This document shows positions 9,035 through 16,072 of a DNA stretch of 64,000 nucleotides, piece after piece. The number at the start of each line of letters is the position of its first letter. Positions within the stretch are counted from its first letter, which is position 1. The position numbers were made by a program, and so were the translations under genes. Location of the stretch: positions 62,001 to 126,000 of the forward strand of contig NZ_QGTQ01000009.1 in assembly GCF_003182255.1 (NCBI RefSeq), read 5' to 3'. The notes under the pieces were generated by a model, which was not told where the DNA came from, did not search any database, and saw only the letters and a list, made by a program, of their open reading frames with translations. This DNA comes from Paenibacillus cellulosilyticus (GTDB lineage: Bacteria > Bacillota > Bacilli > Paenibacillales > Paenibacillaceae).

Positions 9035-9676
9035 TTAACGAGCCGGAATTTGCAATAGACCGTTCATTTCTTTCCAATGATAAATCATGACTTTGTCGGA
9101 TTGATGATTTACGGCATTGCGCATTGCTCGAGCGATGTTTCTGGCATCCATACCTTTGTAGCGGCTCATTCCCGCCACGAACAATGGGTTTAACAACTGC
9201 CAGATCGTCAAAATCGTTTTTTCTATCAGACGAACTCCCTTTCGCTTTCCCATGATCATGCAAGGACGAAAGATATGCGTATGTTCAAAATCCAACGCAA
9301 TCAACTTCTGCTCTATTTCGCCCTTGACTCTTAAATAGGACAAACGCGAACGAAGGCTAGCGCCGACCGCGGTAATCACACATACTGACTTGGCTCCCTT
9401 TTCTTTGGCGGTTTGGGCAGCCAGAACGGGATAGGCTAGATCAATCTTTGGCGTAGTTCCTCCTAACGCAATGAACACATCATCCGCCGCTATCTGATCT
9501 TTCAAATCAGGCAAAGCATAATAATCCCCTACCAGCATGGTTAGCTTCGGATGCTGGATAGACAAAGGTTTCCGGACTATGACCGTTACTTGTTCATAAG
9601 AGGAATGGTTGAGCAACTCGTCTAAGAGATTTGATCCAACAAACCCGCTTGCTCCGAAAATGACTGCTTTCTTCAT
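9035..9676 (-). CDS. NAD(P)H-binding atypical SDR (TIP30/HTATIP2-like)
   Basis: A 213-residue Rossmann protein beginning MKKAVIFGASGFVGSNLL, with the GxxGxxG dinucleotide motif. It continues FIALGGTT, VITAVGAS and a conserved SYLRVKGEIEQKL, the YxxxK-like element of TIP30-type atypical SDRs. Such proteins act as oxidoreductases or NADPH-sensing regulators; no substrate can be assigned. AAAGGGG precedes the ATG by about 10 bases. It lies in a run of redox and detoxification genes, but about 210 bases and a terminator separate it from azoR upstream, so it is probably its own transcript. Confidence 0.85.
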   Translation of the reverse strand: MKKAVIFGASGFVGSNLLDELLNHSSYEQVTVIVRKPLSIQHPKLTMLVGDYYALPDLKDQIAADDVFIALGGTTPKIDLAYPVLAAQTAKEKGAKSVCVITAVGASLRSRLSYLRVKGEIEQKLIALDFEHTHIFRPCMIMGKRKGVRLIEKTILTIWQLLNPLFVAGMSRYKGMDARNIARAMRNAVNHQSDKVMIYHWKEMNGLLQIPAR

Positions 9677-9802
9677 AATGAATGACCCCTTTCTTTACTC
9701 CCCGCCGGCGCAGCACCGCTAGTTTTTTCTTCAAAAAAATTGTATCACAGGATACAGCCCCCTACGCTAGTCGTAATTGCAAGTATTGTCTAAAACAGAA
9801 CA

Positions 9803-9822
9803 GGGCGCTCTTTTGAGCGCCC
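9803..9822 (-). terminator. Terminator downstream of azoR
   Basis: GGGCGCTC-TTTT-GAGCGCCC is a perfect 8-bp stem. On the minus strand it is followed by a T-rich run. The 210 bases between azoR and the next gene hold nothing else that I see. Confidence 0.65.
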
Positions 9823-9887
9823 TCAGCCTAATCAGCTTTAAAACATTACTTCACTTTTGGGAGTCCAAGAATGGTAACCCCTCCTTA

Positions 9888-10520
9888 TTAGAAACGCGTG
9901 GCAGCTTCTTTAGCATGCGCAATTGCTTTTTCTTTAATGGCTGGAGCTCGCTCTGAAGATGCCGTTCCTTCAGCAAAAATAGCCTCCAAAGATTGAATCC
10001 CATAGAACTGCAAAATCTTTCTCAGATAGCTGTAGCCCATTTCTATTTCAGCAAGAGGACCTTCCGAATAAACAGAACCGCTAGCTTGAATGTGCAAGGC
10101 TTTCTTGCCGGACAACAGACCTATCGGACCATCCTTCGTATACTTGAACGTCTTGCCTGGAATTGAAGTCGCATCCGTGTATGCTTTCAAAACCGGCGGG
10201 ACCGAGAAATTCCACATGGGGGAAACATACACGTACTTATCGGCAGCCACGTATTGATCGACAATTGCGTCAAGACGAGCTACTTTTGATTGCTCGGCTT
10301 CGGACAGTTGATCGAAAGACGAACCCGACCGCAGCTTTTCCCAACCACGCAAAACATCTGCATCGAATGGCGGAATGTTCTCTTTGTACAGATCCAAATG
10401 AACAACTTCATCTGTTGGATTAGCTTCGCGGTACGCTTCAATAAATTCTTTACCTACCGCGAGGCTAAACGATTCCTGAGGATCAAGGGGATGTGCGGTG
10501 ATGTACAGTACAGTTGCCAT
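9888..10520 (-). CDS. azoR: FMN-dependent NADH azoreductase
   Basis: A 210-residue flavodoxin-fold quinone/azo reductase. The start ATVLYITAHPLDPQESFS matches the FMN phosphate-binding loop, and PMWNFSVPPVLKAYTD is the signature around the isoalloxazine ring. GLLSGKKALHIQASG also fits AzoR. These enzymes reduce quinones by two electrons and so limit thiol and redox stress. The gene is divergent from an HxlR regulator that carries an N-terminal Cys. That is the same arrangement of regulator and target as B. subtilis YodB/AzoR1, so quinone-inducible control is a reasonable inference. AAAGGAAG precedes the ATG. Confidence 0.92.
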   Translation of the reverse strand: MATVLYITAHPLDPQESFSLAVGKEFIEAYREANPTDEVVHLDLYKENIPPFDADVLRGWEKLRSGSSFDQLSEAEQSKVARLDAIVDQYVAADKYVYVSPMWNFSVPPVLKAYTDATSIPGKTFKYTKDGPIGLLSGKKALHIQASGSVYSEGPLAEIEMGYSYLRKILQFYGIQSLEAIFAEGTASSERAPAIKEKAIAHAKEAATRF

Positions 10521-10584
10521 AAATCAAAACTTCCTTTCTGTAATTCGATTAAGTTCACTTTCTAAACTGATCATATATTATGAA

Positions 10585-10622
10585 CTTACTTATTTAAAGT
10601 AGGCACAATAATGTGGTATAGT
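10585..10622. promoter_or_regulatory. azoR / HxlR intergenic operator and promoter
   Basis: CTTACTT-ATTTA-AAGTAGG (10585-10603) is an inverted repeat between the divergent azoR and HxlR genes. TATAGT at 10617-10622 is a -10 candidate for the rightward gene, so a regulator on the repeat would cover its -35 region. Confidence 0.5.
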
Positions 10623-10655
10623 ATTAAAAAAGGTACTGTAACGGGAGGCCAACGT

Positions 10656-11015
10656 ATGCAAAAGAGCCCTGTCCAATGTCAATTCGTTGCGGCGCTGGAT
10701 TCGATCGTCGGCAAGTGGAAGCCGATTATCCTTTATCATTTGCTTCAAGGTAATCCTCTGCGGTTCAATGAGCTAAGAAGATTGATACCCGATATCACGC
10801 AAAGGATGCTTACGCTCCATCTGCGCGAATTGGAGGAGGAAGAGCTCGTTCAACGAGTTATTTATCCGCAGATCCCGCCGAAAGTGGAATACTCCATCAC
10901 GGAATACGGCATGAGCCTGTCCCCGATTCTGGAAACCTTACATCAATGGGGAAAGGCCCATGTCGAGCGAAAGCAGCTCAAAAAAGAGAATAATGAACAA
11001 ACAGAAACGGACTAG
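10656..11015 (+). CDS. HxlR-family redox-sensing regulator (second copy, YodB/HypR-like)
   Basis: About 119 residues in a winged helix: CQFVAALDSIVGKWKPIILYHLL, then ITQRMLTLHLRELEEEEL and the wing PPKVEYSITEYG. The N-terminal Cys (PVQCQF) sits where YodB and HypR carry their thiol sensor, unlike the HxlR copy at 6 kb. I use the ATG at 10656, seven bases after GGGAGG, not the ATG at 10611, which has no site. Divergent transcription from azoR and the shared palindrome suggest it represses azoR and itself until quinones or disulfide stress modify the Cys (inference from YodB/HypR). Its stop codon lies inside the terminator stem. Confidence 0.92.
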   Translation: MQKSPVQCQFVAALDSIVGKWKPIILYHLLQGNPLRFNELRRLIPDITQRMLTLHLRELEEEELVQRVIYPQIPPKVEYSITEYGMSLSPILETLHQWGKAHVERKQLKKENNEQTETD

Positions 11016-11040
11016 CGTTCGAAATAACGCTAGTCCGTTT
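11005..11040 (+). terminator. Terminator overlapping the HxlR stop codon
   Basis: AAACGGACTAGCGTT pairs perfectly with AACGCTAGTCCGTTT around CGAAAT. The stop codon TAG is within the left arm. Confidence 0.8.
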
Positions 11041-11051
11041 CATTCACCTAA

Positions 11052-11310
11052 TCATAAACTTATCTTCCTAGATCGGAAAACCCGGAATCCATCGTAATAT
11101 ACCTCATACCGAAGCAGATCGATAACCGAGAAGTGAGGCGACAGGATCTCCGTTCCGTTGTCCAGATGGAACCTCTCCATTACATCGTCCAGCACACGCA
11201 GATCCGGGGCGAAATCCCTCGCGAGCTGCTCCATTTCCTGAAGGTGGGCCTTGCTCATCGTAGAGGTATAGAACAAGCCGTCATGTTTGAGAACCCTATT
11301 TCGTGATCTG
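11052..11310 (-). pseudogene. Fragment of a class I SAM-dependent methyltransferase
   Basis: On the minus strand the frame reads RVLKHDGLFYTSTMSKAHL and then MEQLARDFAPDL, LDNGTEILSPHF and LLRYE. This matches the C-terminal half of small methyltransferases, where VLKPGGxFY is strand 5. The N-terminal half with the SAM-binding GxGxG is missing and upstream sequence does not continue it, so the gene is truncated. The family call rests on this pattern only. It lies first in a row of three remnants, all in the same direction, downstream of a TetR gene. Confidence 0.5.
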
Positions 11311-11353
11311 TCCTGTCGTCCAATATTCGTTATCTTCCATTCTACAGACGCTC

Positions 11354-11630
11354 CTATACGATTCGAGGAATATCCTTTAGCTTGCTATAGACGATCTTCC
11401 CCATTCCTTGCGCGACTCTCACCATTTCATCAGCGCCTTGGGAAGGTCCTCCGATCCGCAGAACCGCATCGCAATGCTTCAAGAGTCGAATAGAGGATGG
11501 GTGAAAAATGTGATTGAAAATATCGTCTCCAATATTCAGCGACCCGGCCTTCCTTATGAGTGGAAGTGCATACCACTCGCCTAACACAGGCATATGGCCC
11601 GCCTCGTATACCTGAAGCGCGGTTTTTTCC
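11354..11630 (-). pseudogene. N-terminally damaged small protein (DUF4406/nucleoside deoxyribosyltransferase-like)
   Basis: The frame reads TALQVYEAGHMPVLGEWYAL, then GDDIFNHIFHP, LLKHCDAVLRIGGPSQGADEMV and GKIVYSKLKDIP before TAG at 11354. The CDAVLRIGGPSxGADxMV block resembles the ligand-binding end of DUF4406 or nucleoside 2-deoxyribosyltransferase-fold proteins. The normal N-terminal strand-loop is not present. Upstream the frame merges with a Nudix-like remnant, so the 5' part has been lost or fused. An ATG at 11593 could restart an internal fragment, but no ribosome site supports it. Confidence 0.45.
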
Positions 11631-11780
11631 GTCTTTGATCTCTCCTGTTTTAATCATCTCGAGCGCCTGCTCAAGGGATATTCCAGCACTTCGAAGTGCC
11701 GCCGATTTTTTGTATTTTGTCTACCTTATATCCGGTTTCCTCTTCGGCCTCTCGATCAATGAAGGAGCTTCCATATCGGA
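11631..11780 (-). pseudogene. Remnant of a Nudix hydrolase
   Basis: Minus-strand frames give IDREAEEETGYKVDKIQKIGG, which matches the REx2EE part of a Nudix box (with ExTG). After a frame change comes GISLEQALEMIKTGEIKDGK, which resembles the usual Nudix C-terminus. The middle of the fold is deleted, and an A6 run at the end of the GEIKDGK block throws the frame off from the next remnant. It begins immediately after the TetR stop. It is non-functional as read. Confidence 0.45.
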
Positions 11781-11785
11781 AAGTT

Positions 11786-12361
11786 TTAAAGCCAAGAATC
11801 TCCTTCTGCAATAATAGAACAAATCGTATCTGCCATCCGTTCTCTTGAAATGGTTAACGGTTCTTGACTCCATTGTAAGGCTGTCCCGAATATCGCCCAG
11901 CTGATTACGCGGGCCGACGTCTCCAACATGTCAGAGTCCTGAGCATGTTCGCGTCTTTTTAACCAGGTTATTAGGAGAAGAGTCATTTCATCTTGAACCG
12001 AACCTTCGAGGAGGGTTGACGGGATACGGGAGGATGGGTGCCTGTGTTGATACTTGCTCTCGAATCGTTCTAATACGGCCAAGACAAGCAACCTTAACGT
12101 GTATCGATCCCATCTAGGCTCAGCGGGAAGGACTTCCGCGAGCTGCCGTCCGAAATGACTTCGAACTACTGCATCCAATAGGGCGTATTTATCGGCATAG
12201 TGAAAATAAAAAGTTCCCCGGTTTACGTTTGCCCGATCGGTGATATTTTGAATGCGCGTCGCCTCGAAACCTTTTTCCCGAACAACTTCAATGAATGCCT
12301 GTTGGAGCAGCTGACGCGTACGCTGAACTTGCCGGTCCTTTCCTTTCTCCAAGTCATTCAT
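11786..12361 (-). CDS. TetR/AcrR-family transcriptional regulator
   Basis: A 191-residue regulator. Residues ~10-60 hold the TetR HTH: TRQLLQQAFIEVVREKGFEATRIQ, then the recognition helix region NVNRGTFYFHYADKYALL. The C-terminal ligand and dimer domain is helical and not assignable to a ligand. I start at the ATG at 12361, six bases after AGGAGG; an upstream ATG at 12397 lacks a site. It is divergent from a TPR-protein gene 145 bases away and followed by three gene remnants, which may once have been its regulon. Control of the TPR gene and itself is plausible. Confidence 0.9.
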   Translation of the reverse strand: MNDLEKGKDRQVQRTRQLLQQAFIEVVREKGFEATRIQNITDRANVNRGTFYFHYADKYALLDAVVRSHFGRQLAEVLPAEPRWDRYTLRLLVLAVLERFESKYQHRHPSSRIPSTLLEGSVQDEMTLLLITWLKRREHAQDSDMLETSARVISWAIFGTALQWSQEPLTISRERMADTICSIIAEGDSWL

Positions 12362-12506
12362 CGACTTCCTCCTAAGCATATACAACCGTTTTCTCATATC
12401 GTTCGATATTCAACATTATGGTAAATTTGTTCATTGCTTGTCGGGCTAACCGTTCGTAGTATTTATTGTATATATGAATTGTATAAACAGGAAGGAGCAC
12501 TTTGAA

Positions 12507-13490
12507 ATGTCTTTACCGGAACATCCCGAAACTCTGTCTCACAATTACGCGACTGCGATACTCGCACTCTGCGACATCACCGCAGCACACCACCTGAAAG
12601 GAGAAACGGAAGAAGCACATCGTATAGCTCGTGTTTGCCTGCAATTGTCGGAGACAAACGAAGTGCGTCCCCTCGATCGTCTTAAATCATATCTTCAATA
12701 TGCGAGAGTCCTCGTAGAGGATTACCTTCTAACGAATGAACATTCAGAATTTATGTTCTCTATTTTGCAGCAAGCAAAGGAGCTGGCTGAGTCCGAGTCC
12801 GAGTTGCACAGTCTTGCCGATACATTAAGTTTGCTTGGGCAGGGACGCTATTTTGAGATGTTGAACAAGGGGCAGTCGTTGGAAGCTTCGGAATCGTTGG
12901 CTATCATTCTCGGTTTGCAGCACAAGGCTCTTAAAATTCGGGAGGATATTCAAGATACGAGAGGAATTAGCGAGTCGCGCTTCTATATCGGCCAAATATA
13001 CGAGCGTTTGCAGGACCTAGATCAGGCGCTAGAGCAACATGCAGCTTCTCTTAAGGTAGCAGAACTGCACGGACACCGATATGAACGAACCGAGCCATTG
13101 CGTCATTTGGCCGTTGTTTCTATTTCAAACGGTGATTTGGATCAGGCACTCGTCTATGCTCTTCAAGCCTTGTCTAATCGCGAAGAATGCGGGTTAAAAT
13201 CTTACCTGCCTTTAGATCATCGGTTGGTTTGTGATATCTACCTAAAGAAAGGAAACGTAGAAACGGCCTTCCACCATGCAAGAGAAGCCGTCTCCATTTC
13301 TGAACAATTGGGGTCAAAAGGAGCCCTCGCTTCTGCCCTCTTAGGTGTCGGCGATGTTTGCTTAGCCAGAAAAGAGGAAAACGAAGCGCGCGTTTATTAT
13401 GAGCGTTCCCTAGCGCTTGCACAACAACTTCATCATGCTATGTTCACCGCACTGGCGAATGGACGTATCAAGAGGCTGACCATGCACTAA
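12507..13490 (+). CDS. Tetratricopeptide-repeat protein
   Basis: A 327-residue all-helical protein. TPR-type helix pairs recur from about residue 100 to the end, for example SRFYIGQIYERLQDLDQAL, then PLRHLAVVSISNGDLDQAL and DVCLARKEENEARVYYERSL. The N-terminal 100 residues also look like degenerate repeats. TPR arrays bind peptides or partner proteins; no catalytic or DNA-binding domain and no signal peptide are present. The start is ATG 12507, with AAGGAG nine bases before it. Divergence from TetR suggests regulation by it. It could belong to the Rap-like or regulator-helper TPR group, but nothing confirms that. Confidence 0.8.
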   Translation: MSLPEHPETLSHNYATAILALCDITAAHHLKGETEEAHRIARVCLQLSETNEVRPLDRLKSYLQYARVLVEDYLLTNEHSEFMFSILQQAKELAESESELHSLADTLSLLGQGRYFEMLNKGQSLEASESLAIILGLQHKALKIREDIQDTRGISESRFYIGQIYERLQDLDQALEQHAASLKVAELHGHRYERTEPLRHLAVVSISNGDLDQALVYALQALSNREECGLKSYLPLDHRLVCDIYLKKGNVETAFHHAREAVSISEQLGSKGALASALLGVGDVCLARKEENEARVYYERSLALAQQLHHAMFTALANGRIKRLTMH

Positions 13491-13509
13491 GTAAGAGACA
13501 TTAGTCAGG

Positions 13510-13573
13510 CCCCTTACATGCTGGAGCTTGCACACAAGAAAAAAGCATCACCACGGGCTCCCCGTGTAAGGGG
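13510..13573. terminator. Overlapping hairpins between TPR and SRPBCC genes
   Basis: CACGGG-CTC-CCCGTG (13552-13566) is followed on the minus strand, after seven bases, by TTTTTT and may end the SRPBCC operon. A wider stem, CCCCTTACA with TGTAAGGGG (13510-13518 and 13565-13573), overlaps it, so the two folds exclude each other. Confidence 0.4.
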
Positions 13574-13617
13574 ACATGCCTCATGATAATGCCTCTAACG
13601 AATCACTTCGCACTCGC

Positions 13618-14130
13618 TTATTTATCGTTCTCAGCCAAATATTGCTCCAGTTGATCGAACGTACCTCCGAAGCCCTGCTGCATCGAATCAAACATGCCCT
13701 CGAAGAAGCTTCGCTCCTCATCGGAGGCGTTGAACGGTTGGCTGCGAAGGGTCATGTTGGTTGTACCGTCAGAATTGTCCGTGAAGATGACCTCGTTGCG
13801 GATCGCCAACGGAATCAACTCGCTGAATGGCGAGCGGACGATATCGCCTGCCTCATTCGAGAAGCAATTATGCCAAACAATCTTCTCGGGAGCGTGGATT
13901 TCCTGGTACACAAACTTTCCCCACATTTGCGTGCCGTCAGGCGCATTCATGCTGTAGTGAAAATAACCGCCCGGACGGAAATCCATCCCCTTCACATGGA
14001 TCTCGAACCCTTTGGGTCCCCACCAGTGCTTCAGATGCTCGGCCTCGGACCAAACTTTAAACACAAGCTCGCGCGGCGCTTGAAGCACACGCGTAATGAC
14101 TAAATCCTTGCCCTCTGCGTTGATCGTCAT
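13618..14130 (-). CDS. SRPBCC/AHSA1-domain protein (distal copy)
   Basis: A 170-residue START-like protein. LVITRVLQAPRELVFKVW, then EAEHLKHWWGPKGF and MDFRPGGYFHY are the standard AHSA1 (CalC/activator of Hsp90-like) sequence. The fold encloses a hydrophobic pocket for small ligands. It is the last gene of an operon: its ATG follows the stop of the VOC gene by four bases. It is clearly paralogous to the SRPBCC gene two places upstream. No ligand is evident. Confidence 0.9.
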   Translation of the reverse strand: MTINAEGKDLVITRVLQAPRELVFKVWSEAEHLKHWWGPKGFEIHVKGMDFRPGGYFHYSMNAPDGTQMWGKFVYQEIHAPEKIVWHNCFSNEAGDIVRSPFSELIPLAIRNEVIFTDNSDGTTNMTLRSQPFNASDEERSFFEGMFDSMQQGFGGTFDQLEQYLAENDK

Positions 14131-14134
14131 AGCG

Positions 14135-14509
14135 TTACTTACTTTCCATCACAGCGAAGTAGTTCTCTTCGTCGTCTGCGAAGTTGAACACGCGGCCTGA
14201 TGGAAGATTAACGATGTCGCCAACCTTCACGTTCTTATTCTTCAAATCGCTGTACAGGTTATCGAAGCTGTCCGTGAAGAACATGAGGGACGGCGTTCCG
14301 AGGTTCATGCCCGGGTTCATCTTCGCAACGGCTTCCTTGTTATGAAGAATGATCGTGGTTGCAGCCCCCTTCGGTGCAATCTCGATCCAACGCATCTCGC
14401 CCATGTTGACTTCGGATACCACCTCGAAACCAGCTTTCTCCGTCCAGAAATCGCGGCAAGCGTCTTGGTTATTGACATACAGCATAATTTGACCGACTTT
14501 ATTGATCAT
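14135..14509 (-). CDS. VOC-family (glyoxalase/bleomycin-resistance fold) protein
   Basis: A 124-residue two-module VOC protein: VGQIMLYVNNQDACRDFWTEKAGFE, then RWIEIAPKGAATTIILH and a second half ending VFNFADDEENYFAV. VOC proteins are metal-dependent isomerases or dioxygenases, or ligand-sequestering resistance proteins; function here is unknown. AAGGAG lies 11 bases before the ATG at 14509, whereas a GTG at 14521 sits directly on it. It lies between two SRPBCC genes in the ArsR operon. Confidence 0.88.
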   Translation of the reverse strand: MINKVGQIMLYVNNQDACRDFWTEKAGFEVVSEVNMGEMRWIEIAPKGAATTIILHNKEAVAKMNPGMNLGTPSLMFFTDSFDNLYSDLKNKNVKVGDIVNLPSGRVFNFADDEENYFAVMESK

Positions 14510-14557
14510 TGTTCGATACACTCCTTAATATTGTAGGTTTTATTGGTTTGATGCTAA

Positions 14558-15073
14558 TTATTTCAGCGAATCCAAACGTTCGCTCAATCGGTTCCACGTT
14601 TCCGTAATGCCTTGCAGCATGCCCATATCGAGCACCGTTTGCAGCGCTTCTGCCGAACCATATACCGCGCGGTTAATAAGCTTCGTGCGACCGCCAAGAT
14701 CGATGAATTCGAGCGTAATTTCAGTTGAAGGCAGCGACTCGTTTACATTGCCCTCCGCATCCGAGAAGTAGTCCGTGTACACGATTTTCTCCGGCTCAAC
14801 GATTTCGCCGTACACGCCTTTGCCCCAGGACTCCATACCGAAGAAATCGCCTTGGTTCTTATCGACGCACTTCATACAGTAATGCCATACGCCGCCCGGA
14901 CGAAAATCAATCGTGCAAATCGGCAGTTCCCAGCCTCTCGGTCCCCACCAATGCTTCAGATGCTCCGCTTCCTTGAACATTCGGAACACGAGCTCACGCG
15001 GCGCGTCGAACTCCCGCTCCAGCACCAGCACGCGATCATTTTCTACCGTAGAAACAATAGTTTGATTAGTCAT
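14558..15073 (-). CDS. SRPBCC/AHSA1-domain protein (proximal copy)
   Basis: A 171-residue START-like protein with VLEREFDAPRELVFRMFKEAEHL, then KHWWGPRGWELP and IDFRPGGVWHYCM, followed by WGKGVYGEIVEPEKIVYTDYF. It follows arsR by 24 bases and shares the layout and central motif of the distal copy, pointing to gene duplication. Pairs of ArsR and AHSA1 genes are common in Bacillota and Actinobacteria, where the regulator controls the ligand-binding partner. The ligand is not identifiable. Confidence 0.9.
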   Translation of the reverse strand: MTNQTIVSTVENDRVLVLEREFDAPRELVFRMFKEAEHLKHWWGPRGWELPICTIDFRPGGVWHYCMKCVDKNQGDFFGMESWGKGVYGEIVEPEKIVYTDYFSDAEGNVNESLPSTEITLEFIDLGGRTKLINRAVYGSAEALQTVLDMGMLQGITETWNRLSERLDSLK

Positions 15074-15097
15074 TGCAATTGCCTCCCTAGGCTCTAT

Positions 15098-15442
15098 TTA
15101 TTGGTTATCCTTGCTCTGCAGTTCTCGCAAGTAGTTGTCTAAGTTATCGAAACGCTCTTCCCATACGTGACGGAACGATTTCACCCACGATTGAAACGTT
15201 AGGAACGGCTCTGATCGCAGCTTGTAAATCCGACGATTCGCATCCGCCTTCACCTCTACCACCCCGCTATCGCTGAGCACCTTCAAGTGCTTCGAAGCTT
15301 GGGGCTGGCGCAGCCCTAACCGTTCGGCAATTTCCCCTACTGTCAGAGGACCCTCGCGCAGCAGCTCCACGATCTGCATCCGATTCGGCTCAGCCAAGGC
15401 GCTGAGCGCTGCCATATCGATCCCTGGATTTCCGTCTGACAT
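15098..15442 (-). CDS. ArsR-family regulator of the SRPBCC-VOC operon
   Basis: A 114-residue winged-helix repressor: LSALAEPNRMQIVELLREGPL, then GEIAERLGLRQPQASKHLKVL and a wing ending RRIYKL. The metal-binding CxC of ArsR/SmtB is absent, so it is likely a non-metal member, as usual for ArsR genes paired with AHSA1 partners. I take ATG 15442, which has GAGGTG upstream, over GTG 15451. It is first in the operon, and an inverted repeat overlaps the -35 box of its promoter, suggesting autorepression. Confidence 0.9.
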   Translation of the reverse strand: MSDGNPGIDMAALSALAEPNRMQIVELLREGPLTVGEIAERLGLRQPQASKHLKVLSDSGVVEVKADANRRIYKLRSEPFLTFQSWVKSFRHVWEERFDNLDNYLRELQSKDNQ

Positions 15443-15519
15443 GCTGTTCACCTCGTTATACTAAGAATCGTTCGTGCAATCATCCCCTTCATCTGTGAGG
15501 ATTAACTTCCTGTGGCTAT

Positions 15520-15557
15520 AATATACCCCATAAAGAATATTCCTGTAAAGGAATATT
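15520..15557 (-). promoter_or_regulatory. arsR operon promoter with overlapping inverted repeat
   Basis: On the minus strand TTACAG (15548-15543) and TATATT (15525-15520) are 17 bases apart. AATATTCC-TGTAAA-GGAATATT (15536-15557) is a perfect 8-bp inverted repeat covering the -35 box. Confidence 0.55.
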
Positions 15558-15669
15558 TAAAAACTTCTTAGTCCTGTATTCTTTAGCTGCACCGATCTTT
15601 TTTCTCTTCTCCATGTACAAGCGGTATAGTAAGGTTATAGGGGAATAAGCAGAAATGGAGTGACTCAAC

Positions 15670-15999
15670 ATGGCAACGATTGAGGAGTTCATGAACCTCG
15701 ACATTCGTATCGGCACCGTCATCGCGGCGGAGTCTTTCCCTGAAGCACGCAAGCCAGCGATTAAGCTGACGATTGATTTTGGCGAACTTGGCATCAAGCA
15801 GTCATCCGCCCAAATCACGCGAAGATATACGCCCGAGCAGTTAATTGGCACGCAAGTGGCCGCTGTCGTCAATTTTCCGGTAAGACGCATTGCCGGCTTC
15901 AAGTCTGAGGTGCTCGTCCTCGGCGGCGTTCCGGAAGAAGGCGATGTTGTGCTCCTGCGCCCAGATATGCCGGTGAGCAACGGGACGCCGATTGCGTAA
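15670..15999 (+). CDS. csaA: CsaA-type export-related chaperone (tRNA-binding-like OB fold)
   Basis: A 109-residue OB-fold protein: [23 protein letters not shown], then [19 protein letters not shown] and [20 protein letters not shown]. CsaA binds unfolded and precursor proteins in the cytosol; the fold is that of the anticodon-independent tRNA-binding domain. Length and sequence match throughout. The usual CSAQI reads SSAQI. The gene is divergent from the arsR operon and ends at a hairpin. Confidence 0.93.
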   Translation: MATIEEFMNLDIRIGTVIAAESFPEARKPAIKLTIDFGELGIKQSSAQITRRYTPEQLIGTQVAAVVNFPVRRIAGFKSEVLVLGGVPEEGDVVLLRPDMPVSNGTPIA

Positions 16000-16022
16000 G
16001 GAGATACTGTTGTTGCGAAAAA

Positions 16023-16052
16023 GGAGAGCGATCCGCATATGGATCGCCCTCC
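16023..16052. terminator. Terminator between csaA and the convergent LamG gene
   Basis: GGAG-A-GCGATCC pairs with GGATCGC-C-CTCC around GCATAT, with one internal mismatch. A-run on the left. Confidence 0.55.
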
Positions 16053-16072
16053 TCTGTCGCCTACCTATTTGA

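Noticed and set aside
13576-14103. A 175-codon plus-strand frame opposite the SRPBCC gene
   Set aside because: The minus-strand AHSA1 motifs are plain and lie in an operon; this frame is their shadow.
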